DNA from: Arthrobacter sp. NEB 688
GTDB lineage: Bacteria; Actinomycetota; Actinomycetes; Actinomycetales; Dermatophilaceae
Reading direction: 5' to 3'
Length of the DNA: 64,000 nt
Assembly: GCF_013201035.1 (NCBI RefSeq)
Contig: NZ_CP053707.1
Coordinates: 930,001-994,000 of the forward strand
Shown: positions 43,936 to 51,729 of the stretch, piece after piece
Position numbering within the stretch: the first letter of the stretch is position 1
Layout of the letters: the number at the start of each line of letters is the position of its first letter
Notes under the pieces: generated by a model
Database searches by the model: none
What the model was told of the DNA's origin: nothing
The model's input: the letters and a program-made list of their open reading frames with translations, nothing else
Translations under genes and position numbers: made by a program

Positions 43936-43987
43936 GCGAACGTGTGTGAACACGCCGGGGATCACCGGCGAGTTCACACACGTTCGC
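43936..43987. repeat. 52-nt intergenic palindrome, family A copy 2
   Basis: gcgaacgtgtgtgaacacgcc.. and its complement pair at 22 of 23 positions around a 6-nt loop. Same length and loop size as 9970-10021, 34 kb away. It lies downstream of the SDR gene and upstream of the epimerase gene, both minus strand, so it could end the SDR transcript. Confidence 0.9.
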
Positions 43988-43999
43988 GGGAAGGAGGGG

Positions 44000-44914
44000 T
44001 CAGAGGGCGAAGGAGACGCCCGTCAGCTCCTCGGAGCGGTCGAAGAGGGTGCGGCCGAGAGTCGCGTCCTGCGCCCAGCGCGAGCGGCGGGCCTCGCCGA
44101 CCGGCCCGCGGGTCTCGCCGATGCCGGTCGGGCCCGAGTACGTGCCACCGGCGGCGACCGTCGCGGCGTACAGCGGCCCCTCGGCGCCCTTCTCGGGGCC
44201 GGGGAAGAGCAGCTTCACGCCGAGCTGGCCGAGGGTCCCGACGACCGGGATCGCCCCCATCCCGTCCTTGCTCGCGACGAGGTTCGTGGCCGAGACGCCG
44301 GGGTGGGCGGCGTTGGAGGTCAGGGCGACACCCGCGGCCCGGGCGCGGCGCTCGAGCTCGTCGGCGAAGAGCAGGTTCGCGAGCTTCGAGCGGCCGTAGG
44401 TGGTCTGCGGGTCGTAGCCCTCGCGCGGGTTGCCCTCGCAGACGGCGCCGTCGCCGCGGTGGTGCGCGATCGAGGCGACGGTCGTCACCCGGGCGGCGGG
44501 GGCCTCCAGCAGGTGCGGCAGCAGGAGGCCGGTCAGCGCGAAGTGGCCGAGGTGGTTGGTGCCGAACTGCAGCTCGAAGCCGTCCTCGGTCTCGCGGTGG
44601 CGCGGCGGGGTCATGACGCCGGCGTTGTTGAGCAGCAGGTCGAGCGGGCCGTCCCACGCGTCGGCGAACGAGCGCACGGAGGCCTGCGAGGCGAGGTCCA
44701 GCCGCCGGACCGAGACCGCCCCCGTGGCGCCGGTGCGGCGGATGCGCTCCGCCGCCTCCTCGCCGGCCGCGGTGTTGCGGACGGCGAGCACGACGTCGGC
44801 GCCGTGGCGGGCGAGCTCGCGCGCCTCGACGAGCCCGATGCCCGAGTTGGCGCCGGTCACGACGGCGCGGCGTCCGGTGAGGTCGGGGATCTGCTCGAAG
44901 GTCCAGCGGGTCAT
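44000..44914 (-). CDS. SDR family oxidoreductase (retinol dehydrogenase/WW-domain oxidoreductase-like)
   Basis: A 304-residue short-chain dehydrogenase. [25 protein letters not shown] is the cofactor site. [12 protein letters not shown] is the NNAG motif, [10 protein letters not shown] bears the catalytic Ser, and [11 protein letters not shown] holds Tyr and Lys. The long C-terminus including [10 protein letters not shown] and the closing ELTGVSFAL is that of the light-dependent protochlorophyllide reductase/retinol dehydrogenase-like group common in actinobacteria. The substrate is unknown. It is followed by the family A palindrome. Confidence 0.92.
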   Translation of the reverse strand: MTRWTFEQIPDLTGRRAVVTGANSGIGLVEARELARHGADVVLAVRNTAAGEEAAERIRRTGATGAVSVRRLDLASQASVRSFADAWDGPLDLLLNNAGVMTPPRHRETEDGFELQFGTNHLGHFALTGLLLPHLLEAPAARVTTVASIAHHRGDGAVCEGNPREGYDPQTTYGRSKLANLLFADELERRARAAGVALTSNAAHPGVSATNLVASKDGMGAIPVVGTLGQLGVKLLFPGPEKGAEGPLYAATVAAGGTYSGPTGIGETRGPVGEARRSRWAQDATLGRTLFDRSEELTGVSFAL

Positions 44915-44996
44915 GCGTGCTCCTCGGGTCGGCTCTCGGGGGATGAGCGAGCAGCGCGACGGCGGGGTTCCGCGCGTCGTCGCCGGGGGTCGGGGC

Positions 44997-45407
44997 TCAG
45001 CGGCGGCGCAGCTCGACGACCGGGATGACCCGCGTCGTCTTCTGCTCGTAGGACCGGAAGCCCTCGGACATCTCGGTGAAGCGGGCCCACGCGGCGTCGC
45101 GCTCCTCGGGCGGCAGGACGCGGGCCGTGACCGGCACGGTGCCGTCGTCCGGCGTCTCGATCTCGGTCTCGGGGTGGGCACGCAGGTTGTGGAACCAGTC
45201 GGGGTTGTCCGGGGCGCCGGCCTTGGACGCGGCGACGAGCCAGACGTCGTCGTCGTCGCGGACGGTCGCGAGGGGCGAGATGCGCTCGGTGCCGGAGCGG
45301 GCCCCCACGTGGTGCAGCAGCACGAGGCCGCGGCCGAAGCCCATCGTCTGCACCGTCCCGCCGTTGGCGCGGAACTCGTCGATGATCTGCTGGTTCCAGT
45401 CGGCCAC
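44997..45407 (-). CDS. F420-dependent (Ddn-type) nitroreductase/quinone reductase family protein
   Basis: A 136-residue split-barrel flavoprotein-like enzyme of the deazaflavin-dependent nitroreductase family, which uses reduced F420 to reduce quinones or nitro compounds. [42 protein letters not shown] is the family core, and [19 protein letters not shown] is the usual end. Two in-frame GTG codons compete. The inner one (45407) is preferred because ggagg sits 8 nt before it, whereas that sequence would overlap the outer GTG at 45416. The family implies that the host makes F420. Confidence 0.88.
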   Translation of the reverse strand: MADWNQQIIDEFRANGGTVQTMGFGRGLVLLHHVGARSGTERISPLATVRDDDDVWLVAASKAGAPDNPDWFHNLRAHPETEIETPDDGTVPVTARVLPPEERDAAWARFTEMSEGFRSYEQKTTRVIPVVELRRR

Positions 45408-45467
45408 GGTGGCCACCTCCCGGTCAGGTGCTGGGTGTCGACGGTGACAGCGACGCCGCCGCCGGGG

Positions 45468-45878
45468 CTATTCCGCCGAGGACGTCGCCGCCTCGCGCTC
45501 GGCCGTGTTGCGCAGGATGCAGAACTCGTTGCCCTCGGGGTCGGCGAGCACCACCCAGCCGGTGCCCGGCCCGTACTTGCCGCGCAGGTCGGCGACCTCG
45601 GTGGCGCCGTGCGCGAGGAGGCGCGCGAGCTCGTCGTCGCGGCTGCCCTGGACCGGCTCGAGGTCGAGGTGGATGCGGTTCTTGACCGTCTTCTCCTCGG
45701 GGACCTCGATGAAGAGGATGCGGTGGGCGCCGTCGCGGCTCACGAGCATGCACTCCTCGTGCCCCGGCTCGTTCGGGTCGTCGGGCAGGTCGGTGTAGTC
45801 GAGGACGCCCTTCCACCACTCGGAGAGCTCGTAGGCGTTGCGGCAGTCGACGGAGGTGTGGGAGACGCGCGCGGTCAT
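45468..45878 (-). CDS. VOC (glyoxalase-like) family protein
   Basis: A 136-residue single vicinal-oxygen-chelate domain pair, as in glyoxalase I or antibiotic-binding proteins. [24 protein letters not shown] gives the first beta-alpha-beta unit and [11 protein letters not shown] the second, with the metal-ligand His in [22 protein letters not shown] is the closing VOC signature with Glu. It is a TAG stop gene, transcribed alone. No function beyond the fold can be assigned. Confidence 0.88.
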   Translation of the reverse strand: MTARVSHTSVDCRNAYELSEWWKGVLDYTDLPDDPNEPGHEECMLVSRDGAHRILFIEVPEEKTVKNRIHLDLEPVQGSRDDELARLLAHGATEVADLRGKYGPGTGWVVLADPEGNEFCILRNTAEREAATSSAE

Positions 45879-45942
45879 GCGGTCACCCTCCCACCGGCGC
45901 GCGGTGCGGGCCAACCGGGTTGCGCGGTGTCGACGCGCCGGG

Positions 45943-47325
45943 TCAGACGTGGATGGCCGCCGGGATGCCGTCCGAGAAGACCTCGGGCGGGTCGGGGAGC
46001 CGCTCGGCGTCACCGGCCGCGAAGCGCGCGGCGGTCCACGCGACGGCGCACGCGTCGAGCACGTCGTCGGCGGCGTACCCGCGGCCCTCGAGCACCGAGG
46101 GCCGGGGGATGCCCGCCGCCGCGAGCGCGTCGAGGCGGGCGCGGCGCCCTTCGTCGGTCTTCTTGCTCGGGCGCAGGGGCGCGCCGGCCATCCGGGCGAA
46201 GCAGACCTCGGGATGGACCTCGAGGACCTCGACGGTGGGCCGGGAGCGGACCCAGGCGTCGACCTCGAGGATCTTGGCGCGCAGGGCGAAGGCCTGGGCC
46301 CCGACCCCCTGGCCGCTCAGCGAGCGGTTGACCGCGTCGGCGCCGGCGCGATCCGGTGCGCCGTAGGCCACGCGGGTCAGGGTCGTGAAGACGGACGACG
46401 CCTTGCCCGGGAGGGCACGGCGGGCGAGGGCGTCGGCGGCACGGGTCGTGCTGTCGGGCAGGCCGATCGGGATGTCGATGCCGACGACGCGCACGTCGGC
46501 GGTCTCGCGGACGGTCTCGACGAGCTCGGCGATGGTCGCGGCGACGACGACCCGGGGGCGGGGGGCGCCCGGCTCGAGCAGCGCCCCGACCCAGCCGGCC
46601 GAGCAGCCGTCGACGCCGAGCACCGGCACGTCGACCGACACCGGGGCGGGCGTGGTCGGCGCCGACGCGGGGGCGAGGCCGGCGACGGCCCCGAGGACGA
46701 GGTCGAGCGTCACCTCGAACTCGGCGCCGAAGGTCCAGCCGGGCTGCATCGCGTGCTCGCGGGCGAAGGCGGTGAAGTGCGGGTAGGCGGCGGCCGTGGC
46801 CTCGTCGATGATCTCGTCGCCGATCTGCGCCAGCTCCTCCTCGCCGACGAAGGGCAGCGCGAGCTCCTGCACCATGAACCCGTAGAGGTGCGCGTCGACG
46901 AGCGCGAACACGTGGCCCACGGCGGGCAGCGAGAAGCCCTGCGCGAGAAGGCACCCGATGACGGCGTCGTGGTGGGCGACCGCGGCCGGGCCGGGGGAGC
47001 GGCGCGCGTCCATCAGCCCGACGGCCCAGCGGTGGCGCAGCAGCGCCGCCCGCCCGGACACCGACCGGGCGCGCAGCTCGGGGCGCCAGTCGCCGCCGAC
47101 GACGGGGCTGTGCATCTCGTCGAAGACGGCGTCGACCATCGCGTCGAGCAGGGCGTCCTTGTTCGGGACGTGGTGGTAGAGCGACATCGCCTCGACGCCG
47201 AGCCGGCCGGCGAGGGCGCGCATCGAGAGCGCGGCGAGGCCGTCGGTGTCGGCGAGCGCGACGGCCTCCTCGACGATGCGCGTGCGGCTCAGGGACGGGC
47301 GGGGGCTGCGGGGGCGGGGCGGCAC
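45943..47325 (-). CDS. TetR regulator fused to a DUF429 domain
   Basis: A 460-residue fusion. Residues about 1-220 are a TetR repressor: helix-turn-helix SMRALAGRLGVEAMSLYHHVPNKDALLDAM near 34-62 and a TetR_C_1-like ligand domain. From about 233 the chain becomes a complete DUF429 domain, an RNase H-like fold predicted nuclease, beginning VLGVDGCSAGWVGALLE (D239), with VVGIDIPIGLPD and EVHPEVCFARMAG. The frame is continuous with only a short Pro/Ala/Thr linker, so no stop or frameshift separates them. The GTG start has ggag 6 nt before it. Two palindromic sites lie between it and the divergent reductase gene. Confidence 0.88.
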   Translation of the reverse strand: MPPRPRSPRPSLSRTRIVEEAVALADTDGLAALSMRALAGRLGVEAMSLYHHVPNKDALLDAMVDAVFDEMHSPVVGGDWRPELRARSVSGRAALLRHRWAVGLMDARRSPGPAAVAHHDAVIGCLLAQGFSLPAVGHVFALVDAHLYGFMVQELALPFVGEEELAQIGDEIIDEATAAAYPHFTAFAREHAMQPGWTFGAEFEVTLDLVLGAVAGLAPASAPTTPAPVSVDVPVLGVDGCSAGWVGALLEPGAPRPRVVVAATIAELVETVRETADVRVVGIDIPIGLPDSTTRAADALARRALPGKASSVFTTLTRVAYGAPDRAGADAVNRSLSGQGVGAQAFALRAKILEVDAWVRSRPTVEVLEVHPEVCFARMAGAPLRPSKKTDEGRRARLDALAAAGIPRPSVLEGRGYAADDVLDACAVAWTAARFAAGDAERLPDPPEVFSDGIPAAIHV

Positions 47326-47362
47326 GGCGTCTCCGGGGTCGGCGGGCGGGGTCTTGCGCGAT

Positions 47363-47413
47363 CTTACGTCGTAAGGCTACGGTGCGTGCACATCATCGTT
47401 CTTACGCTGTAAG
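47363..47413. promoter_or_regulatory. Two TetR operators between the fusion gene and the reductase gene
   Basis: cttacgtcgtaag (47363-47375) and cttacgctgtaag (47401-47413) share cttac-N3-gtaag symmetry with centres 38 bp apart. The second lies 10 bp before the reductase start and the first 37 bp before the fusion gene start, so one dimer pair could control both directions. Confidence 0.82.
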
Positions 47414-47423
47414 GGAGAAGCCC

Positions 47424-48470
47424 GTGCGCGCCGTCGTCCAGGACCACTACGGGGGCACCGACCGCCTCCGGCTCGCCGACCGGCCGGACCCGGCCCCCGG
47501 GAAGGGGGAGGTGCTCGTTCGCGTGTCGGCCGCGGGCATCGACCGCGGGACGGTGCACGTGATGACCGGCCGCCCGCTGCTGGCCCGCCTCGGGCTCGGC
47601 CTGCGCCGGCCGCGCTTCCCCGTCCCGGGCCGTGACCTCTGCGGCACGGTCGTGGCCCTCGGCGCCGGCGTCACCACGGTCGCGATCGGCGACCGGGTCG
47701 TCGGGACGGCCGACGGGTCCTGCGCCGAGCTGGCCGTCGTGCCGGTGGCCCGGCTGGCCGCCGCGCCGCGGACCCTGGGCGACGAGGAGGCCGCGGCCCT
47801 GCCGGTCTCGGGGCTCACCGCCCTGCAGGCCGTGCGGGCCGCCGCGGTCGGCCCCGGGCAGCGGGTGCTCGTCGTCGGCGCCTCCGGCGGGGTCGGCACG
47901 TACGCGGTCCAGCTGGCCGCCGCCGCGGGGGCGCGGGTGACGGGGGTCTGCAGCCGGGCCAAGGCCGACCTCGTCCGCGGGCTCGGCGCCGCGCACGTCG
48001 TCACGCACGAGGACGCCGACGTCGACGCCGAGGGGGTGCGCTACGACGCCGTCCTCGACATCGGCGGCCACCGGTCGCTGCGCACGCTGCGCGCGGTCCT
48101 CGCGCCGCGGGGCACGCTCGTCGTCGTCGGGAGCGAGGCCCCGGGCCGATGGCTCGGTGGGCTCGAACGCTCGGTCGGCGCCGCGCTGCTCTCGCCGTTC
48201 GTCCGCCAGCGGCTGGTCATGCACGTCGCGCGCGAGCGCGCCGACGACCTCGCCGAGCTGGTGCGGCTCGTCGACACCGGGGCGGTCCGGCCGGTCCTCG
48301 ACCACGTCGTCCCGCTCGCCTCGACGGCCGCGGCCATCGACCACGTCGCGGCCGGACGGGCGCGCGGCAAGGTCGTCGTCCGGGTCGCGGGGCGCGGCGC
48401 CGAATCGGCGGCCGGGGAGGCCCCGGTCAGCGAGGACGCAGGGCGCGCAGCGGCGACGCCACGACCCTGA
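47424..48470 (+). CDS. Zinc-independent MDR alcohol dehydrogenase (quinone oxidoreductase-like)
   Basis: A 348-residue medium-chain dehydrogenase/reductase. The N-terminal catalytic domain has RFPVPGRDLCGTVVALGAGVT and DRVVGTADGSCAELAV. The NAD(P)-binding domain has VLVVGASGGVGTYAVQLAAAAGARV, a GxSGGVG motif of quinone oxidoreductase-like proteins. The structural-zinc cysteines are missing. Paired operators directly precede the GTG start, so the TetR-DUF429 protein should control it. A C-terminal Ala/Glu-rich extension of about 25 residues overlaps the convergent metalloprotease gene by 44 bp. Confidence 0.9.
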   Translation: MRAVVQDHYGGTDRLRLADRPDPAPGKGEVLVRVSAAGIDRGTVHVMTGRPLLARLGLGLRRPRFPVPGRDLCGTVVALGAGVTTVAIGDRVVGTADGSCAELAVVPVARLAAAPRTLGDEEAAALPVSGLTALQAVRAAAVGPGQRVLVVGASGGVGTYAVQLAAAAGARVTGVCSRAKADLVRGLGAAHVVTHEDADVDAEGVRYDAVLDIGGHRSLRTLRAVLAPRGTLVVVGSEAPGRWLGGLERSVGAALLSPFVRQRLVMHVARERADDLAELVRLVDTGAVRPVLDHVVPLASTAAAIDHVAAGRARGKVVVRVAGRGAESAAGEAPVSEDAGRAAATPRP

Positions 48471-50073
48471 CCGGCACGCTCGCCGGCGGCTGGACGACCC
48501 CGCCCGCGGAGACGGCCCGCACGCTCAGCGTGTGCCACCCGGCGCGCACCGTCCCGGACCACGCGGTGGTCGTGACGCGCTCCGTGCGGCCGTCGACCTC
48601 GACGTCGTAGCCCTGGGGGGACGCCACGCCCGTGGGTGCCGTCCACCGGGCGCGCACGGTCGGGCCGCTCGCGCTCGCGACGAGCTCGCGGGCGGCCAGC
48701 GCCGAGCCGATGCGCAGGGTCGCCCCCGCCCGGGTCACGGACACGACGTCGACCCGGGCGCCGCTCAGCGCGTCGGTCACCGAGCCGCCGGGCAGCACGG
48801 GGGCGTCGGCGAAGGACGTCGTCGAGGGCTTGCCGTCGACGAGCCAGGTCTGCCGGGCCGGCCCGCGGTCGATGCGGAAGGTGACACCGCGCACGGCGGG
48901 GTCGGAGGTGGTGAAGGTGTCGAAGGCGCCGGTCGGCGCCCGCAGCTCGGCGGTCAGCCAGGTGCCGTCGGGCCGGGTGACCCGGACCTCGCGCAGCCCC
49001 GAGGTCGTGTCGGCCGGGACGATGCGGACGGTCCGGGCCTCTCCGGCGGCGACCGTCGTCGGGGGCAGGAGCCCGAAGTGGTCGCGGGCGGTGGCGTGGT
49101 GCAGGCGCGGGGCGGAGTTGCCCATGACCGAGAACGGGTCCGCGTACTCGAGCGCCGTGCCCGCCGGGTCGCTGCAGCCGGAGGGTGCGCCGAGCGTGAC
49201 GGCGGAGGTGCCGGTCGTGCACCGGTAGCCCGAGGCGTGGTGCTCGCCGAGGTTGTGGCCGAGCTCGTGCGCGGTGACGAGGAGCGAGGGGGTGTCCTGG
49301 TTGATCCAGGACCACGTGCCGGGCACCTCGGCCAGGCCGTCCCACCCACAGGAGGCCTGCCGCGGCACGACGACCATGATGTTCGTGTAGGCGCTCGTGT
49401 CGATCTTCGCGGCGCTCGCGGCGGCCGCGGCCCGCTGGCCCCACTCGCGGAAGTCGCAGCTGCCCGGGTCGGTGCGCGAGACCGTGTACGGACCCACTGC
49501 GCGGCCGCCGATGGTCCAGCGCCCGTCCGTGGAGTCGGCGTAGAACGCCTTGACGCTGGTCGACCCGCTGAACAGCCGGGCGGACACGACGCTCGGGGAC
49601 GCCGGCGCCTCGGCCGGCCGGTCGGCGAAGCGCAGCGAGATCGCGAGCACGCGGTAGCCACGCGCTCCGGTGCCCGTCGGGGCGGCGGCGAACGCGGCCG
49701 TCCGGGACGCCGCGGTCCGCGACGCCGAGCCCGCGGCGGCGAGGGCGGCGTCCGTCGTGCGCAGGGCGCCGCTGCCGGTACGGGTGCCCCGCAGGGTCAC
49801 CCGGGCGCCGACGAGCGGGTGCTCCTCCGAGGCGGTGACGCCGGTCAGCGGGACGAGCCCGTGCGGCGCCCCGTCCGGGACGACCGCGAGGGTGGTGTGC
49901 GTGCGCCCGCTGCCGAAGCCGTCGGCGACGAGGGCGGTCAGGGTGCCGCTCACCGAGGCGGTCCCGGGCGTCGGGGTGGCCGCGAGGACCGGGGCGGCGC
50001 CACCGCCGACGAGGGCCGCGGCGGACGTGGCGAGGGCCACGCCGAGGGCGAGCAGGCGGGGGCGCGGGCGCAT
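48427..50073 (-). CDS. Secreted metzincin metalloprotease (M11/gametolysin-like)
   Basis: A 548-residue exported zinc protease. A signal peptide (hydrophobic 8-30, AxA cleavage near 31) is followed by an Ala-rich pro-region. The zinc site is HELGHNLGEHH, an exact HExxHxxGxxH with H269, E270, H273 and H279. The Met-turn YADPFSVMGNS completes the metzincin pattern. Two Cys pairs surround the domain. The last 90 or so residues form a fibronectin III-like domain (PTVRARWTAPTG ... GWHTLSVRAVSAGG). Its 3' end overlaps the reductase gene by 44 bp. Confidence 0.87.
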   Translation of the reverse strand: MRPRPRLLALGVALATSAAALVGGGAAPVLAATPTPGTASVSGTLTALVADGFGSGRTHTTLAVVPDGAPHGLVPLTGVTASEEHPLVGARVTLRGTRTGSGALRTTDAALAAAGSASRTAASRTAAFAAAPTGTGARGYRVLAISLRFADRPAEAPASPSVVSARLFSGSTSVKAFYADSTDGRWTIGGRAVGPYTVSRTDPGSCDFREWGQRAAAAASAAKIDTSAYTNIMVVVPRQASCGWDGLAEVPGTWSWINQDTPSLLVTAHELGHNLGEHHASGYRCTTGTSAVTLGAPSGCSDPAGTALEYADPFSVMGNSAPRLHHATARDHFGLLPPTTVAAGEARTVRIVPADTTSGLREVRVTRPDGTWLTAELRAPTGAFDTFTTSDPAVRGVTFRIDRGPARQTWLVDGKPSTTSFADAPVLPGGSVTDALSGARVDVVSVTRAGATLRIGSALAARELVASASGPTVRARWTAPTGVASPQGYDVEVDGRTERVTTTAWSGTVRAGWHTLSVRAVSAGGVVQPPASVPVRVVASPLRALRPR

Positions 50074-50178
50074 GACGGGTCCTGGGGACGGAGGGAGGGT
50101 GCCCTCGCAGGCTAGGGACGGCGCGCCCGGGCCCACCGGCGTTCCGCCCGCAGAGGGGCCGTCCGGCCGATGCCGGGA

Positions 50179-50224
50179 CGCCGGAGGGCGGGTGGCCCCC
50201 CACGGGACCACCCGCCCTCCGGCG
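50179..50224 (-). terminator. Terminator after dctA
   Basis: A perfect 17-bp stem (cgccggagggcgggtgg and complement) with a 12-nt loop begins 12 bp past the dctA stop in the direction of transcription. A short GC-rich stretch follows instead of a T-run. Confidence 0.85.
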
Positions 50225-50236
50225 GTGCGGGGCGGC

Positions 50237-51610
50237 TCAGCGCCCGGCGGGCTCGAGCTCCTCGGCCGGCGGGGCCGCGTCGTGGTCGTCGATCATCCGG
50301 GCCTCGTCGAACGGGCGCTGCCCGGCGAGCACCGCGGTCATCTGCTCGCGGTCGATGGCGTTGACCCACGTGCCGATGAGCACCGTCGCGACCGAGTTGC
50401 CCGCGAAGTTGGTCAGGGCGCGCGCCTCGCTCATGAGCCGGTCGATGCCGACGATGAAGCCGACGCCGTCGACGAGGTCGGGGCGGTGGGACTGCAGGCC
50501 GCCGGCCAGCGTGGCCAGGCCGGCGCCGGTGACCCCGGCGGCGCCCTTGCTCGCGATGATCATGAAGACGAGCAGGCCGATCTGCTGGCCGATGCTGAAC
50601 GGCTTGTTCAGCGCCTCGGCGATGAACAGGGAGGCCATCGTCAGGTAGATCGCCGTGCCGTCGAGGTTGAACGAGTAGCCGGTCGGGACCGTGATGCCGA
50701 CGACCGGGCGGGAGACACCCAGGTGCTCCATCTTCGCGATGAGCCGCGGCAGGGCCGACTCCGAGGACGACGTCGAGAGGATGAGGAGGAACTCGCGGCC
50801 CAGGTACTTCAGCAGCGACCAGATGCCGATGCCGGCGACGACGCGGAGCATCGCGCCGAGGACGCCGAAGACGAAGAGGAAGCAGGTGGCGTAGAAGGCG
50901 ACCATGATGAGGCCGAGGCTCTTGAGCGCGTCGAGGCCGGTGGCGCCGACGACGGCCGCCATCGCGCCGAAGGCGCCGATCGGCGCGACCCACATGATCA
51001 TCGCCATGAGGCGGAAGACGAGCTTCTCGAGGTGCTTGATGCCGCGCAGGACCGGCTCGCCGGCGGTGCCGAGCTTCTGCAGCGCGAAGCCGACGAGGAT
51101 CGCGACGAGGAGGGTCTGGAGCACCGAGCCGGAGGTCAGCGCCGAGACGAGGGTGTCGGGGACGAGCCCGAGGAGGAAGTCGGTCGTCGACTCCGCCTCC
51201 GCCGCGACCTGCGACTGACCGGCCTTCGCGAGCTCGTCGGTGAGGTTGAGCCCGGCGCCCGGCTTGACGATGTTGCCGACGACGAGGCCGATGGCCAGGG
51301 CGACGGTCGACATCGTGAGGAAGTACCCGAGCGCGAGGCCGCCGACCTTGCCGACCTGCGCGGCGCGACGGACCGAGCCGATGCCGAGGACGATCGTCAC
51401 GAAGATGATCGGGCTGATCATCATCTTGATGAGGTTGACGAAGAAGGTCCCGAGCGGCTTGAGCTCCTTGCCGAACTCCGGGAAGAGGAAGCCCACGGCG
51501 ATGCCGAGGAGCATCGCGACGATGACCGCGATGTAGAGGAAGTGCGTGCGGTCGCGGCGCTTCGGGGCGACGGTGCCGTCCCCCGGCGCGGAGGGCGCGG
51601 ATGCAGTCAT
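50237..51610 (-). CDS. dctA: Dicarboxylate/cation symporter DctA
   Basis: A 457-residue proton- or sodium-coupled C4-dicarboxylate importer of the DAACS family, with eight predicted helices and two re-entrant hairpins. The HP1 serine-rich motif LILSTSSSESALP, PTGYSFNLDGTAIYLTMASLFIAEA and GVGFIVGIDRLMSEARALTNFAGNSVAT are intact. The tail is acidic (DDHDAAPPAEELEPAGR). The gene is divergent from a CitA/DcuS-type sensor and its regulator, which presumably induce it in response to the transported acid. Confidence 0.94.
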   Translation of the reverse strand: MTASAPSAPGDGTVAPKRRDRTHFLYIAVIVAMLLGIAVGFLFPEFGKELKPLGTFFVNLIKMMISPIIFVTIVLGIGSVRRAAQVGKVGGLALGYFLTMSTVALAIGLVVGNIVKPGAGLNLTDELAKAGQSQVAAEAESTTDFLLGLVPDTLVSALTSGSVLQTLLVAILVGFALQKLGTAGEPVLRGIKHLEKLVFRLMAMIMWVAPIGAFGAMAAVVGATGLDALKSLGLIMVAFYATCFLFVFGVLGAMLRVVAGIGIWSLLKYLGREFLLILSTSSSESALPRLIAKMEHLGVSRPVVGITVPTGYSFNLDGTAIYLTMASLFIAEALNKPFSIGQQIGLLVFMIIASKGAAGVTGAGLATLAGGLQSHRPDLVDGVGFIVGIDRLMSEARALTNFAGNSVATVLIGTWVNAIDREQMTAVLAGQRPFDEARMIDDHDAAPPAEELEPAGR

Positions 51611-51611
51611 G

Positions 51612-51710
51612 GCGTGAACTCCTTTGTCCGACGCAGTGGGCCTGCGCTGTCGTCGTCGAGGGTGCTCGACGGCGCGGCTATCGTCACCGTTGTGTACGCA
51701 AAGTTCACGC
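51612..51710. promoter_or_regulatory. Inverted gcgtgaac half-sites in the dctA/sensor gap
   Basis: gcgtgaac at 51612-51619 and its complement gttcacgc at 51703-51710 lie at opposite ends of the 119-bp divergent gap. The stretches gcgtgaactcctttg and caaagttcacgc extend the match. They may be response-regulator sites facing each gene, but spacing to a promoter cannot be confirmed. Confidence 0.4.
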
Positions 51711-51729
51711 GGGACGCCGGGTCCCGGTC

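Noticed and set aside
45943-47325. Two separate genes (TetR and DUF429) rather than a fusion
   Set aside because: No stop or frameshift lies between the domains and there is no good internal start with a ribosome site near 46640. Resequencing would still be a fair check.
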